From contig NC_091208.1 of the NCBI RefSeq assembly GCF_040958095.1, positions 10,683,326 to 10,747,325 on the forward strand: a stretch of 64,000 nt of DNA, written 5' to 3'. Below are positions 8,315 to 18,494 of the stretch, piece after piece. The stretch's first letter is position 1. Each line of letters opens with the position of its first letter. The stretch comes from Procambarus clarkii (lineage: Eukaryota; Arthropoda; Malacostraca; Decapoda; Cambaridae). The notes under the pieces were generated by a model, which saw only the letters and a program-made list of their open reading frames with translations, did not search any database and was not told where the DNA came from. A program made the position numbers and the translations under genes.

Positions 8315-11300
8315 GCTTAGAGCAGTCACCCCTACGCTTCAGGGAAATAGCCGAGGACATTGAGTCTGACCCACCAATACATCGTTTGTGGGATTTAGAT
8401 ACGTTAGGCATCATCCCTGAGCAACCAAGTCCTGATGATACATGGACTTACCAGCAATATCTGGATACAGTTGTCTACTCAAATAAACAATACTGGGTAA
8501 GACTTCCATGGAAGTTAGATCATCCACAACTTCCAGTGAATTATTTTATGGCAGCCTCACAATTGCAGTCTCAATTAACACGACTGCAGAAGCAGCCAGA
8601 CAAACTAACCATGTATCACCAACTTATCCAACAACAACTTAACAATAAGTTCATTGAAGTTGTTGAACACGATGACCGAAAAACAGGTCATTATTTACCT
8701 CACCATGCTGTGGTGAAAGACTCACTGACAACACCTATTCGTATTGTCTTTAATTGTAGTGCTAAAGTAAAGCCTAACAGTGTGTCTTTAAATGAATGTC
8801 TCCAAACGGGACCTAGCCTAACACAAAGGCTACATGACGTGTTGTTACGATTTCGCACAGGTATTTTTGCCTATACTGCTGACATCAGCAAAGCCTTTCT
8901 CCGAGTAGGATTGCATGAGGAAGATCGTGACTACACAAAATTCCTCTGGTACAAGGATCCACTGGATCCTAACAGGGAAATAATCACCTATCGGTTTGCC
9001 TCTGTATTATTTGGTGCTACGACCTCACCGTTTCTTTTGCAAGCAACATTAGACACGCATTTGAGGAAATCAGACAGCCCTTATAAGGCAACCATTAGCG
9101 ACAACTTGTATGTCGACAATTTCCAGGGGACAACTAATGATCAAGCTGATCTGGTAGAAATCTACCATGAGGCTAACCGTGAACTGTTAGGAGCCAATAT
9201 GCCTCTACAGTCATGGGCCTCAAATAATAAACTGCTTAACCAGTTAATCGAGAAAGAATTTCCCGATTATCAGGTACCCAGTAAATTAAAGGTTCTAGGC
9301 GTGGAATGGAACACCAACACTGACGAGATGAATGTCAAGTCAGTACAAACTGATAACTCAACCCTTACCATGAGAACACTGCTCTCATTTGTCAGTCAAC
9401 CTTTTGACCCTTTAGGCCTACTTAGTCCTATATTAATAAGGGGCAAACTCCTAATGCAGGAGTGCTGGCAACAACATATGGGATGGGATGATCCGTTATC
9501 AAGTGAGTTACAAGCTAAATGGCAGATACTCTCAACGGATTTTAATCAGTTAGGTGTTTTGAAATTTCCTCGTAATGCTTCAGGACCAAACTTACCCACC
9601 AATTTGCACGTTTTCTGCGATACCTCTGGCAAAGCATATGGCGCAGTAGCCTATTTAGTTAACAGTGCTCAATCAATTTTACTCACATCAAAAGCAAGAG
9701 TTGCTCCCATCAAAAAGAGATCCTTACCTCAGATGGAGTTGACAGCATTGCTAGTGGGAGTAAGGTTAGCCCATTGCCTGGCAAAGACACTCAGTAATAT
9801 CCACTTTGGTGAGATTGTAGTGTGGTCAGACAACGAGGCCGTCTTACAATGGGTAAGAAACAATAACAACAAAACTCCTTACGTCAGTAATCGCGTCAGG
9901 GAGATTCATGATTTATCCGCAGGTTATAAGTTTAGACATGTCCCTACTAAGGACAATCCTGCAGATTATTTATCAAGAGGATTGACATTAAAACAACTTG
10001 TCAAGTCTTCGCGGTGGTTCAATGGACCTTCATGGCTTGTTGGTGGTCAGTGGCCCAAACAAAAGCCACAAGTCATAGTGACCAATATCACCACTCTTAT
10101 GAAGGACCCAGAGCCTCAGCGAACATTTGCCATTAATCCTCATCATTATTCCAACTTAAACAAATTGTTACGAGTGACTGCACATGTGTTTGATTTCCTC
10201 TCTAAAGTAGGAATTCGACACAAATTTCCCAATCCTGTTCACTATTGGATTAAGCGGGCGCAGCAAGAGACTTACGGAAGCGAATTTGAGAATCTTCCGG
10301 ATAAACTCACTAAGTCTCTGGGCATCTGGTACGATGTCAACACTCATAACATACTACGATGTGGAGGACGTTTGCTACATGCAAAGATTGACTTGGACAC
10401 TAAGAACCCAATCCTTTTACCTCGCCACCACATCATAACTAAACTTCTTGTCTTACATCACCATCAATATGGTACCCTACATGGTGGAGTTTTAGATACT
10501 CTCACCGACCTTAGACAAAAGTACTGGCTTCCTCAAGGTCGTCAGACTGTTAAGACCATTATTAAATCTTGTGTAATCAGTAAGAGATACGACGCTAGAG
10601 TCTGTCCTTACCCAGGACCTCCCCCACTCCCAGAAGAGCGAGTGGTTCATCTTCGTCCATTCGAAACCACTGGAGTTGATTATACAGGAGCCTTACTCCT
10701 CACTGGTAACCCTGATAATATACCAGTGAAGGCGTACATTTGTCTCTTTACATGTGCTACAACCAGAGGCGTGCACTTAGAGGTTACCCCAGACATGAGT
10801 GCTGAAGCTTTCATTCAAGCTTTCCGCAGATTTGCTGCCCGTCGATCATGTCCTAGATTAATGATATCAGACAACGGATCTAATTTTGTGGCAGGAGAAA
10901 GTTGTTTGCGAGAAGTCTGGAACCACCCTGAAGTGCAATCAGTCTTACAAAGAAGACAATGTCACTGGAAATTCATAGCACCAAGAGCCCCTTGGCAAGG
11001 TGGGTTCTATGAGCGAATGGTAGGCACAGTCAAAAGGTGTCTAAGGAAAACGTTACACCGACAAAAGGTCAGTTACTCAGAACTCCAAACTATTGTTGTG
11101 GAAATCGAGGCGCGAGTCAATAACCGCCCGACCACCTACCTGTCTGATGATTACACCCAGAGAGAACCACTGAGCCCCTCTCACTTGATCCATGGAGGTC
11201 TACTGAGCCCTCTCATCCCTTTAGCCGAAGAGGACCCTGTAGACCCGTCCCATGTGACCAGAGGAGACTTGGTGGAAAGCTACCAGCATCTTTCTGGAGT

Positions 11301-11715
11301 TATTAACAGGTGGAATGAGGTGTGGACTCGAGAGTACCTCATAGCTCTACGAGAGTACCACTATGGAGCTTCGAGTCCTTACAATAAGGTACAATTAAAA
11401 CCTGGAGACCTTGTACTAGTCGACAGTGATGGACCAAGGTCCGAGTGGCCTATAGGAAAAATTGTCACCATTCACCCAGATCGACAAGGTGTCCTAAGAG
11501 TGGTTAAAGTCTTATGCAGAGGCAACACTACTCTAAAAACTTTAGAGAAGCTGGTTCCCCTTGAACTGACTGAACAAGAATATCAGCCAGATCCAGTTTC
11601 CCCAGTAATTTCAGAGGACAATGAATTTGTTCCTCCAAGCAACCGTCCCACTAGAGCTGCAGCTCAACAATGTAGGCGGAATTTGCGGGCATATTATAAC
11701 TCTGAAGAAGAATAA
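8311..11715 (+). CDS. pol: BEL/Pao pol: reverse transcriptase, RNase H, integrase
   Basis: The frame continues in phase after the UGA for 1134 codons. RT motifs are YTADISKAFLRVGL (about residue 188), FGATTSPFLL and the catalytic YVDN (about 267); YVDN in place of YVDD is, as I recall, common in one BEL lineage. RNase H has VFCDTSGKAYGA (about 435), a PQMELTAL helix and VWSDNEAVLQW. Integrase has an HHCC-type region near 715-760, then the D,D,E triad in GVDYTG, MISDNGSN and GGFYERM. A DUF5641-type tail (LKPGDLVLVDSDGPRSEWP) closes the protein. One zinc-finger cysteine appears changed (CVIS where CxxC is expected). No start codon of its own is needed if the UGA is read through. Confidence 0.93.
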   Translation, partial: LGLEQSPLRFREIAEDIESDPPIHRLWDLDTLGIIPEQPSPDDTWTYQQYLDTVVYSNKQYWVRLPWKLDHPQLPVNYFMAASQLQSQLTRLQKQPDKLTMYHQLIQQQLNNKFIEVVEHDDRKTGHYLPHHAVVKDSLTTPIRIVFNCSAKVKPNSVSLNECLQTGPSLTQRLHDVLLRFRTGIFAYTADISKAFLRVGLHEEDRDYTKFLWYKDPLDPNREIITYRFASVLFGATTSPFLLQATLDTHLRKSDSPYKATISDNLYVDNFQGTTNDQADLVEIYHEANRELLGANMPLQSWASNNKLLNQLIEKEFPDYQVPSKLKVLGVEWNTNTDEMNVKSVQTDNSTLTMRTLLSFVSQPFDPLGLLSPILIRGKLLMQECWQQHMGWDDPLSSELQAKWQILSTDFNQLGVLKFPRNASGPNLPTNLHVFCDTSGKAYGAVAYLVNSAQSILLTSKARVAPIKKRSLPQMELTALLVGVRLAHCLAKTLSNIHFGEIVVWSDNEAVLQWVRNNNNKTPYVSNRVREIHDLSAGYKFRHVPTKDNPADYLSRGLTLKQLVKSSRWFNGPSWLVGGQWPKQKPQVIVTNITTLMKDPEPQRTFAINPHHYSNLNKLLRVTAHVFDFLSKVGIRHKFPNPVHYWIKRAQQETYGSEFENLPDKLTKSLGIWYDVNTHNILRCGGRLLHAKIDLDTKNPILLPRHHIITKLLVLHHHQYGTLHGGVLDTLTDLRQKYWLPQGRQTVKTIIKSCVISKRYDARVCPYPGPPPLPEERVVHLRPFETTGVDYTGALLLTGNPDNIPVKAYICLFTCATTRGVHLEVTPDMSAEAFIQAFRRFAARRSCPRLMISDNGSNFVAGESCLREVWNHPEVQSVLQRRQCHWKFIAPRAPWQGGFYERMVGTVKRCLRKTLHRQKVSYSELQTIVVEIEARVNNRPTTYLSDDYTQREPLSPSHLIHGGLLSPLIPLAEEDPVDPSHVTRGDLVESYQHLSGVINRWNEVWTREYLIALREYHYGASSPYNKVQLKPGDLVLVDSDGPRSEWPIGKIVTIHPDRQGVLRVVKVLCRGNTTLKTLEKLVPLELTEQEYQPDPVSPVISEDNEFVPPSNRPTRAAAQQCRRNLRAYYNSEEE

Positions 11716-12067
11716 TTTCCTGCATTTCCCACTAAGAAAACTGTGATGATACTACGATGTGATATCACGTAACGAAACATTACACGTCACTATGACCCAA
11801 GATATCGCATCACCGTAGATTCTGTTAGTTTAAATTGGGAGAGTTGAATTCTATAAATATTGTGTAGGCTACAAACAACATGTTTCAGTTGACATGTAAA
11901 TAGCAAGACTCAAATTCTTGTAAGTCCTTGATAAATCCGGGACGTTCGTTATGTGTGTACTAACATACTAACATATTAACATACTAATGTATTAATCTTA
12001 ATACCACTTCGGGATAGGTCAGTACGACACAGTACACTGCGACCCTAGAATCCGCCCCCCGGAGTTA
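11716..12067 (+). other. BEL/Pao 3' untranslated segment
   Basis: These are noncoding bases between pol and the 3' LTR. No convincing polypurine tract is seen directly before the LTR at 12068; the sequence there is CCCCCCGGAGTTA. No ORF of note. Confidence 0.6.
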
Positions 12068-12202
12068 TGTTGGATATTTCCAACACCGAATACAACATTG
12101 TTGTATTCTCATTACTTATTACTAACCATACTAACTATTGTAGTAAGTAAAATTAACAACTCGTAGAATTCTCATGTACTAATAATTTATCTGTGCATTA
12201 GG

Positions 12203-12300
12203 CTCGACTCACAAGTCGAGCCTGGCCTCGGGCCGGGCTTGGGGAGTAGAAGAACTCCCAGAACCCCATCAACCAGGTATCAACCAGGTATCAACCAGTT
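12203..12300 (+). mobile_element. Tail-only CR1-like LINE insertion
   Basis: About 95 bases are absent from the 5' LTR, starting in ACTCACAAGTCGAGCCTGGC and ending in ATCAACCAG repeats. The same sequence forms the end of the long LINE copy at 14353-14452, so this is an extreme 5'-truncated copy of the same family. Confidence 0.8.
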
Positions 12301-12504
12301 CTCACGTCACCTGACGCCAGTATTGCGTCAGATTTCATTACAGTAAACACATTATATCCAATTTGTGTGAGAATTAAATACGATTCTCCATAATTAAAGC
12401 ATTCTGTATGACAACTGATTGCAGACGAATTGTTCTCTAACTAAAAGCCGAATAGAGCGTTAGAATCATAGCGTCTACCTCGCGATAGAGTTAACGTCAT
12501 CAAT

Positions 12505-14394
12505 GCAATTCAGGAAATAAAGAAAAATCCAAAATATTTCTTCTCATATGCGAAATCAAAAGCAAAAACCACTGCCAGTATTGGACCTATTCGTACAAGT
12601 GAAGGTTCATACACGGAGGATGACAAAGAAATTAGTGAAATCCTAAAAAAGCAGTATGAGGACATGTTTAGCACTCCAATAAACAACATGAAGGTGGAAG
12701 ATCCAGACATTTTCTTTATGCGGGATATTCAAACCCCGGTAAATATAACTGATATAAACACGAGCGCACTAAATTTTGAAAAAGAAATTGAAAACATGCC
12801 CATGCACTCGGCCCCAGGTCCAGACTCATGGAATTCAATATTTATAAAGAAATGCAAAGTGCCGGTAGCACAGGCACTCAGTATAGTGTGGAGGAAGAGC
12901 TTGGACACGGGGGAGATACCAGATGCACTTAAAGTAGCAGACATAGCCCCTCTACACAAGGGAGGGCGCAAAGCATTGGCAAAAAATTATAGACCAGTTG
13001 CACTAACATCGCACATCATAAAAGTATTTGAGAGAGTGATTAGGAGTCAGGTCACCAATTTCATGGAGACCAATGACCTTCATAACCCAGGCCAACATGG
13101 ATTTCGAGCGGGAAGATCGTGCCTCTCACAGCTACTTGAGCACTACGACAAAGTCACTGAGGCATTAGAAGAGAAACAGAATGCTGATGTGATATACACG
13201 GACTTCGCAAAGGCCTTCGATAAATGTGACCATGGCGTGATAGCACACAAAATGAAGTCAATGGGAATAACCGGTAAAGTAGGACGCTGGATACTCAGTT
13301 TTCTGTCAAACAGGACTCAGCGAGTAACTGTCAACCATATAAAATCTAGTCCAAGTGCAGTGAAAAGCTCTGTACCTCAGGGTACAGTCCTTGCACCACT
13401 GCTTTTCCTTATTCTCATATCAGATATAGACAAAAATACAAGTCACAGCTTCGTATCATCCTTTGCAGATGACACAAAAATCAGTATGAAAATTACCTCG
13501 GCTGAGGACATTGAAAAACTTCAAGCTGATATTAATAAAGTTTTCGACTGGGCATCAGAAAATAACATGATGTTTAACAGTGATAAATTCCAGGTACTCA
13601 GGTACGGTAAAAATGAGGACCTTAAACATAATACAGAGTACAAAACACAATCAAATGTACCCATAGTAGGAAAACAGCATGTAAAGGATTTGGGAATAAT
13701 AATGTCGGACGACCTAACGTTTAAGGAGCATAACCAAGCAAATATTGCGACAGCCAGAAAAATGATAGGATGGATTACGAGAACTTTCAAATCCAGGGAT
13801 CCCATCACAATGGTTGTACTCTTCAAGGCACTTGTGTTGTCCCGTCTTGAGTACTGCTCAGTACTCACTTCCCCCTTCAAAGCAGGAGAGATTGCTGAAA
13901 TAGAGGGAATACAGAGAACATATACGGCACGCATAGACGCAATAAAGCACCTAAATTATTGGGATCGTCTCAAAGCCCTCCAAATGTACTCACTAGAAAG
14001 AAGACGAGAGAGATATCAAATAATATACACCTGGAAGATACTGGAGGGCCAGGTCCCAAATCTACACAGTAAAATAACAACGTACTGGAGTGAACGACAT
14101 GGAAGAAAATGTAGAATAGAACCAATGAAGAGCAGAGGTGCCATAGGCACAATCAGAGAACACTGTATAAACATCAGAGGTCCGCGGTTGTTCAACGTCC
14201 TCCCAGCAAGCATAAGAAATATTGCCGGAACAACCGTGGACATTTTCAAGAGGAAACTAGATTTATTCCTCCAAGGAGTGCCGGACCAACCGGGCTGTGG
14301 TGGGTATGTGGGCCTGCGGGCCGCTCCAAGCAACAGCCTGGTGGACCAAACTCTCACAAGTCGAGCCTGGCCTCGGGCCGGGCTTGGGGAGTAG
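12505..14394 (+). CDS. LINE ORF2 C-terminal part: reverse transcriptase
   Basis: An open frame of about 630 codons with no start at the insertion edge; the first ATG is at 12664. RT motifs are HSAPGPDSW, LHKGGRKALAKNYRPVAL, GFRAGRSCLSQL, YTDFAKAFDKCDH, SSVPQGTVLAPLLFL and the catalytic SSFADDTK. The C-terminal region (YCSVLTSP, GPRLFNVLPASIRN) matches the usual post-RT domain of CR1/Rex-type LINEs. The endonuclease domain is missing, so the copy could not mobilise itself. The unbroken frame suggests a recent insertion. It would act in target-primed reverse transcription at nuclear DNA. Confidence 0.88.
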   Translation, partial: AIQEIKKNPKYFFSYAKSKAKTTASIGPIRTSEGSYTEDDKEISEILKKQYEDMFSTPINNMKVEDPDIFFMRDIQTPVNITDINTSALNFEKEIENMPMHSAPGPDSWNSIFIKKCKVPVAQALSIVWRKSLDTGEIPDALKVADIAPLHKGGRKALAKNYRPVALTSHIIKVFERVIRSQVTNFMETNDLHNPGQHGFRAGRSCLSQLLEHYDKVTEALEEKQNADVIYTDFAKAFDKCDHGVIAHKMKSMGITGKVGRWILSFLSNRTQRVTVNHIKSSPSAVKSSVPQGTVLAPLLFLILISDIDKNTSHSFVSSFADDTKISMKITSAEDIEKLQADINKVFDWASENNMMFNSDKFQVLRYGKNEDLKHNTEYKTQSNVPIVGKQHVKDLGIIMSDDLTFKEHNQANIATARKMIGWITRTFKSRDPITMVVLFKALVLSRLEYCSVLTSPFKAGEIAEIEGIQRTYTARIDAIKHLNYWDRLKALQMYSLERRRERYQIIYTWKILEGQVPNLHSKITTYWSERHGRKCRIEPMKSRGAIGTIREHCINIRGPRLFNVLPASIRNIAGTTVDIFKRKLDLFLQGVPDQPGCGGYVGLRAAPSNSLVDQTLTSRAWPRAGLGE

Positions 14395-14452
14395 AAGAAC
14401 TCCCAGAACCCCATCAACCAGGTAACCAGGTATCAACCAGGTAACCAGGTAA
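12505..14452 (+). mobile_element. 5'-truncated CR1-like LINE with intact reverse transcriptase frame
   Basis: Inserted in the BEL 3' LTR between GTCATCAATG and ATGAATGCC, leaving a short duplication (about AATG). The frame is already open at the left edge and runs to 14394. The copy starts just before the RT domain (NPKYFFSYAKSK). It ends in repeats of the ACCAGGTA type, a simple-sequence 3' end characteristic of CR1-like LINEs. Confidence 0.88.
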
Positions 14453-15710
14453 TGAATGCCATGGGGAGACATTAATTCCTCTCCCTTATATATTTACTAT
14501 TCTTAAATTAGTAAATAATAATAATTTGTTCCTCTAAATAATAAACTTGTCCAGTCTTTAACGTTTCAAGCGCAAATGCGAGAAATATTAATGTTCGAGA
14601 CAATGATTTGTGTTATGAACGTCGACTCGGCGTGGGTTGGAGGGACACCATCCTCCTCAGTACGCGGACACGTGCAGAGCCGAAAGGAGGCAAAGCTGCG
14701 CTTACCGTACTCGTAAAAGACGCCATTGTCCAGCAAATAGGACAAGTGTTATCCATCCTCAGATGAAAGCCTCCACTGTGAGGCGTGAATGACCTTGCAG
14801 ATAATATCTTCAACTAGTGCTGGTGTTAAATAAGGGACCCCTTGATTTGGTTCCTGACGACACGTGATCAGCCAACTTGAAGCGCATCACTATCCAGGAT
14901 AGGTTCACCGGAACCTGGGATGCGAAAATACGGCAATCTTAATACATGTACAGTGCCCACAGCTAAGTACTCCTTTATTTGATGCATCATTTACAGGTCT
15001 GATAATAGCAGGGTGATTGTTCGTTATGAAGCGGGATAACACCTAATAACAGGTGATTAGCATTTCATCTGTAAATCTTAACATTTTTGAATATAAATTG
15101 AGTAGTTAAATCAATTGCTACTGGTAGTTATTTATCTTGCAGCCCGAGAGAAGAATTCCTCATGCTGCCTTCTCCATGTTGAACCGTACCATTCGTCAGT
15201 GTACCAGACTTGGAGATTAAGAGGACTTCTATGGTTATCTAAAGGAATCTGCTTCAAGCTAAGATTTATTTCCTTTTTATCCATTCCTTTGCAATTTGAT
15301 TTATTCAGAATGTTTTGATATTAATGTGTGATTTACTGTAACTCATTATTATGCTCATATTCATATTCTTCTTTATGTGAATGATATTGTATTCAGCATT
15401 ATTTTATAGGATTAGATTATTATTAATTGAATTAGTGAACGAACCACACTGATTCCTGGACGTACTTACCTCCAGTAATAACCCCCCAATGTAGGTGTTT
15501 GAGGCTTAATTTCTTTTAATAATACAGCCCATTAATTAATCTTATGATCATGCTTTCTAGTTATATCCATAGTTACTGGTTTCATCTAGGAATTATTTAA
15601 TGATCAGAAATTCTCAGTTTCCCTCTTTACTTTAAAGGTGGGTGGTCCTTCGTAATTTAATTTACTACTTTAATTATTAATTAATCAGAATCAAGCCCAA
15701 ATATCCCACA

Positions 15711-16060
15711 ACAAATGTGTTCCAATGATCCTACATAAATCGCCCTTTAATTGATCTATTAAAAATGGATCTAAGTTATATAGACCACTGCTAATGTTCA
15801 AATTACTTTCTTTTGTGATCTGTATCGAAGCAGATTCAATTATCTTCCTGTTATAGTTATAGGTGCTTTTACAATTCGTTATTGAAGAAGCCATCTCCCA
15901 ATCAATTTGGTGAGCATCTTCTGACAGATGAACAAACAAAGCACTAGACAATTGGCCATGTCTTACAGAGTATTTATGTTGCGAAATTCTACATTTCAAA
16001 TCTTTAGATGTTTGCCCAACATAGAACTTATTACAGTCTTTACAAGGTATTTTATAAATG
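15711..16060 (-). pseudogene. GIY-YIG fragment of a Penelope-like element (unit B)
   Basis: The macro-unit resumes after the BEL target duplication. The minus-strand product shows YVGQTS, then CRISQHKYSVRHGQ, LFVHLSEDAHQIDW and a C-terminal region ending about LIDQLKGDLCRI. No RT domain is present. This copy lacks the SINE seen in unit A. An (AT)n tract follows at 16149. Confidence 0.65.
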
Positions 16061-16145
16061 ACACAATTATCACTACGAGGGCTGTTTCTAACTTATAACT
16101 TACCAACAAGAATATATACAATATTATATACAGAATATATACAAT

Positions 16146-16260
<115 letters not shown>

Positions 16261-16377
16261 TGGCAATGTAGGCCTAATGGAGTATTTTTAAACGTTATAA
16301 TTAGCTAAATATACTTTAAAACACATTACAAGTACTCTACTGAAGATAATGAAATTTAATAATCAGTAATAATCAGC

Positions 16378-16512
16378 TGGCCGAAAGGCTTTGCGTAATA
16401 GTGGCTTTAGGCACTGTATGTACTAGCTCTATCTGTAAATCCATCAACTTTGTATCTTACCTTTTATGTAAGTACCTTACCTGAATAAAAATTTATTTAT
16501 TTATTTATTCAT
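16378..16512 (+). mobile_element. LINE 3' tail with (TTTA)n end (unit B)
   Basis: Second copy of the CCGAAA(G/C)GCTTTGCGTAAT to ACCTGAATAAAAATTTATTT block. It is noncoding and sits between (AT)n and the tRNA-like sequence as in unit A. Confidence 0.6.
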
Positions 16513-16552
16513 AGTAAATTTATCTGGGTTTAAATTTAGCTGGAGAGAAAAA

Positions 16553-16623
16553 GGCTCCTTCAGGAGTTGAACCTGAGTCTGCCACTTTAAAGGCGGCCGT
16601 GCTGACCGCTGCACCACAGAGCC
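16553..16623 (-). other. tRNA-like sequence (unit B copy)
   Basis: The same 71-base minus-strand cloverleaf as at 1340-1410, with the UUA anticodon position and TTCAACT T-loop retained. It carries a CTT for CCG change that weakens the acceptor-arm pairing. Degenerating pairing argues against a functional tRNA. Confidence 0.5.
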
Positions 16624-16708
16624 GGGTTCTGGAATTATTGTGTTTATTATATAAATGTTGTGGATAAAATGTTTATATAAGCGATATAAATGATCGTAAG
16701 TTGTAAGG

Positions 16709-17250
16709 TGTGTGAGGGTAATTATTACTATACAAGGTGTGGCAAGGTTACAATACAATGGTGTGGCAGTAAGTGTTACTGTACAAGATGAGGCAGTAAA
16801 TATTTCAATACAAGAGTGCGGCAGTGATACAATATACAGTGTGGCAACAACGTGTTACATTATAAGGTGTGGCAGTGTTACATTACATAGTGTGGCAGAA
16901 AGTTTTACCATACAAGGTGTGGCAGTAAGTATTACAATACAAGGTGTGGCAGTAAGAGTTACATTACAGGGTGTAGCAGTAAGAGTTACATTACAGGGTG
17001 TGGCAGTAAGAGTTACATTACAGGGTGTGGCAGTAAGAGTTACATTACAAGGTGTGGCAGTAAGAGTTACATTACAGGGTGTGGCAGCAAGAGTTACATT
17101 ACAGGGTGTGGCAGTAAGAGTTACATTACAGGATGTGGCAGTAGGTGTTACAATGCAAAATGCAGTAGTATTACAATACAGAATGTGGGAATATGTCTTG
17201 AAATGCAAGATGTGATAGTGTTACAATTCACGGTGTAGTAGTAAGTATTT
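16709..17250. repeat. 27-bp minisatellite and diverged variants (unit B)
   Basis: Homologous to 1497-1920 but expanded, with about eight good copies of the GTGTGGCAGTAAGAGTTACA-type unit between 16940 and 17130 against four or five in unit A. Flanking diverged copies are shared with the other units. Confidence 0.9.
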
Positions 17251-17254
17251 CAAT

Positions 17255-18436
17255 ACAAGGTGTGGCAGTGTAACAATACAACGCGTGGCAGTGTAGCAAT
17301 ACAACATGTGGCAGTGTAACAATACAACATGTGGCAGTGTAACAATACAACGTGTGGCAGTGTAACAATACAACGTGTGGCAGTGTAACAATACAACATA
17401 TGCCAGTGTAACAATACAACATGTGGCAGTGTAACAATACAAGGTGTTGCAGTGAAACAATACAAAATGTGGCAGTGTAACAATACAACGTGTGGCAGTG
17501 TAACAATACAAAATGTGGCAGTGTAACAATACAAGGTGTGGCAGTGTAACAATACAACATGTGGCAGTGTAACAATGCAACGTGTGGCAGTGTAACAATG
17601 CAACGTGTGGCAGTGTAACAATACAACGTGTGGCAGTGTAACAATAAACCATATGCCAGTGTAACAATACAACATGTGGCAGTGTAACTATACAACACGT
17701 GGCAGTGTAACAATACAACATGTGGAAGTGTAACAATAAACATGTGGCAGTGTAACAATACAACGTGTGGCAGTGTAACAATACAACATGTGGCAGTGTA
17801 ACAATACAACGTGTGGCAGTGTAACAATACAACGTGTGGCAGTGTAACAATACAACATGTGGCAGTGTAACAATACAACGTGTGGCAGTGTAACAATACA
17901 ACATGTGGCAGTGTAACAATACAAAATGTGGCAGTGTAGCAATACAAGGTGTGGCAGTGTAACAATACAACGTGTGGCAGTGTAATAATACAACATGTGG
18001 CAGTGTAGCAATACAACATGTGGCAGTGTAACAATACAACATGTGGCAGTGTAACAATACTATGTGTGGCAGTGTAATAATACAACGTGTGACAGTGTAA
18101 CAATACAACGTGTGGCAGTGTAACAGTACAATGTGTGGCAATGTAACAATACAACGTGTGACAGTGTAACAATACAACGTGTGGCAGTGTAATAATACAA
18201 CATGTGGCAGTGTAACAATACAACGTGTGGCAGTGTAACAATACAACCTGTGGCAGTGTAACAATACAAGGTGTGGCAGTGTAACAATACAACATGTGGC
18301 AGTGTAACAATACAACATGTGGCAGTGTAACAATACAACATGTGGCAGTGTAACAATACAACATATGGCAGTGTAACAATACAACGTGTGGCAGTGTAAC
18401 AATACAACGTGTGGCAGTGTAACAATACAACGTTCC
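17255..18436. repeat. 23-bp minisatellite (unit B)
   Basis: About 50 head-to-tail copies of the 23-base monomer. It ends at GTTCCTGTATGTGTTG, where the expected continuation into the LINE endonuclease fragment is replaced by a PLE insertion starting near 18447. Confidence 0.95.
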
Positions 18437-18494
18437 TGTATGTGTTGATTTCCAACTCTACTTTCCGGGCCATTTCACTCGGTCTGGACATAAC

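Larger units (their letters stand above)
3437..15710 (+). mobile_element. Full-length BEL/Pao LTR retrotransposon
   Basis: Two long LTRs starting TGTTGG and ending CCCACA flank a coding interior. Host sequence on either side carries a 5-base duplication ACAAA (3432-3436 and 15711-15715), the size usual for BEL/Pao. The uninterrupted target is visible at about 434 and 25084 (GAGACAAATGTGTTCC). The interior holds an SGNH-type ORF, gag-protease, and pol in the order RT, RNase H, integrase. The 3' LTR carries two later LINE insertions. The LTRs differ by roughly a dozen substitutions by eye over 1.6 kb, so the insertion is fairly recent. Confidence 0.95.
12068..15710 (+). repeat. BEL/Pao 3' LTR interrupted by two LINE insertions
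   Basis: The sequence matches the 5' LTR from TGTTGG to CCCACA once two insertions are removed: about 12203-12300 (LINE tail only) and about 12505-14452 (long LINE copy). Both insertions post-date the BEL element, because the 5' LTR lacks them. Confidence 0.93.

Noticed and set aside
12040..12067. Polypurine tract before the BEL 3' LTR
   Set aside because: The sequence there is C-rich rather than purine-rich on the plus strand; I could not place a credible tract.
13521..13934. Minus-strand ORFs opposite the LINE reverse transcriptase
   Set aside because: They are shadows of the strongly supported plus-strand RT frame.
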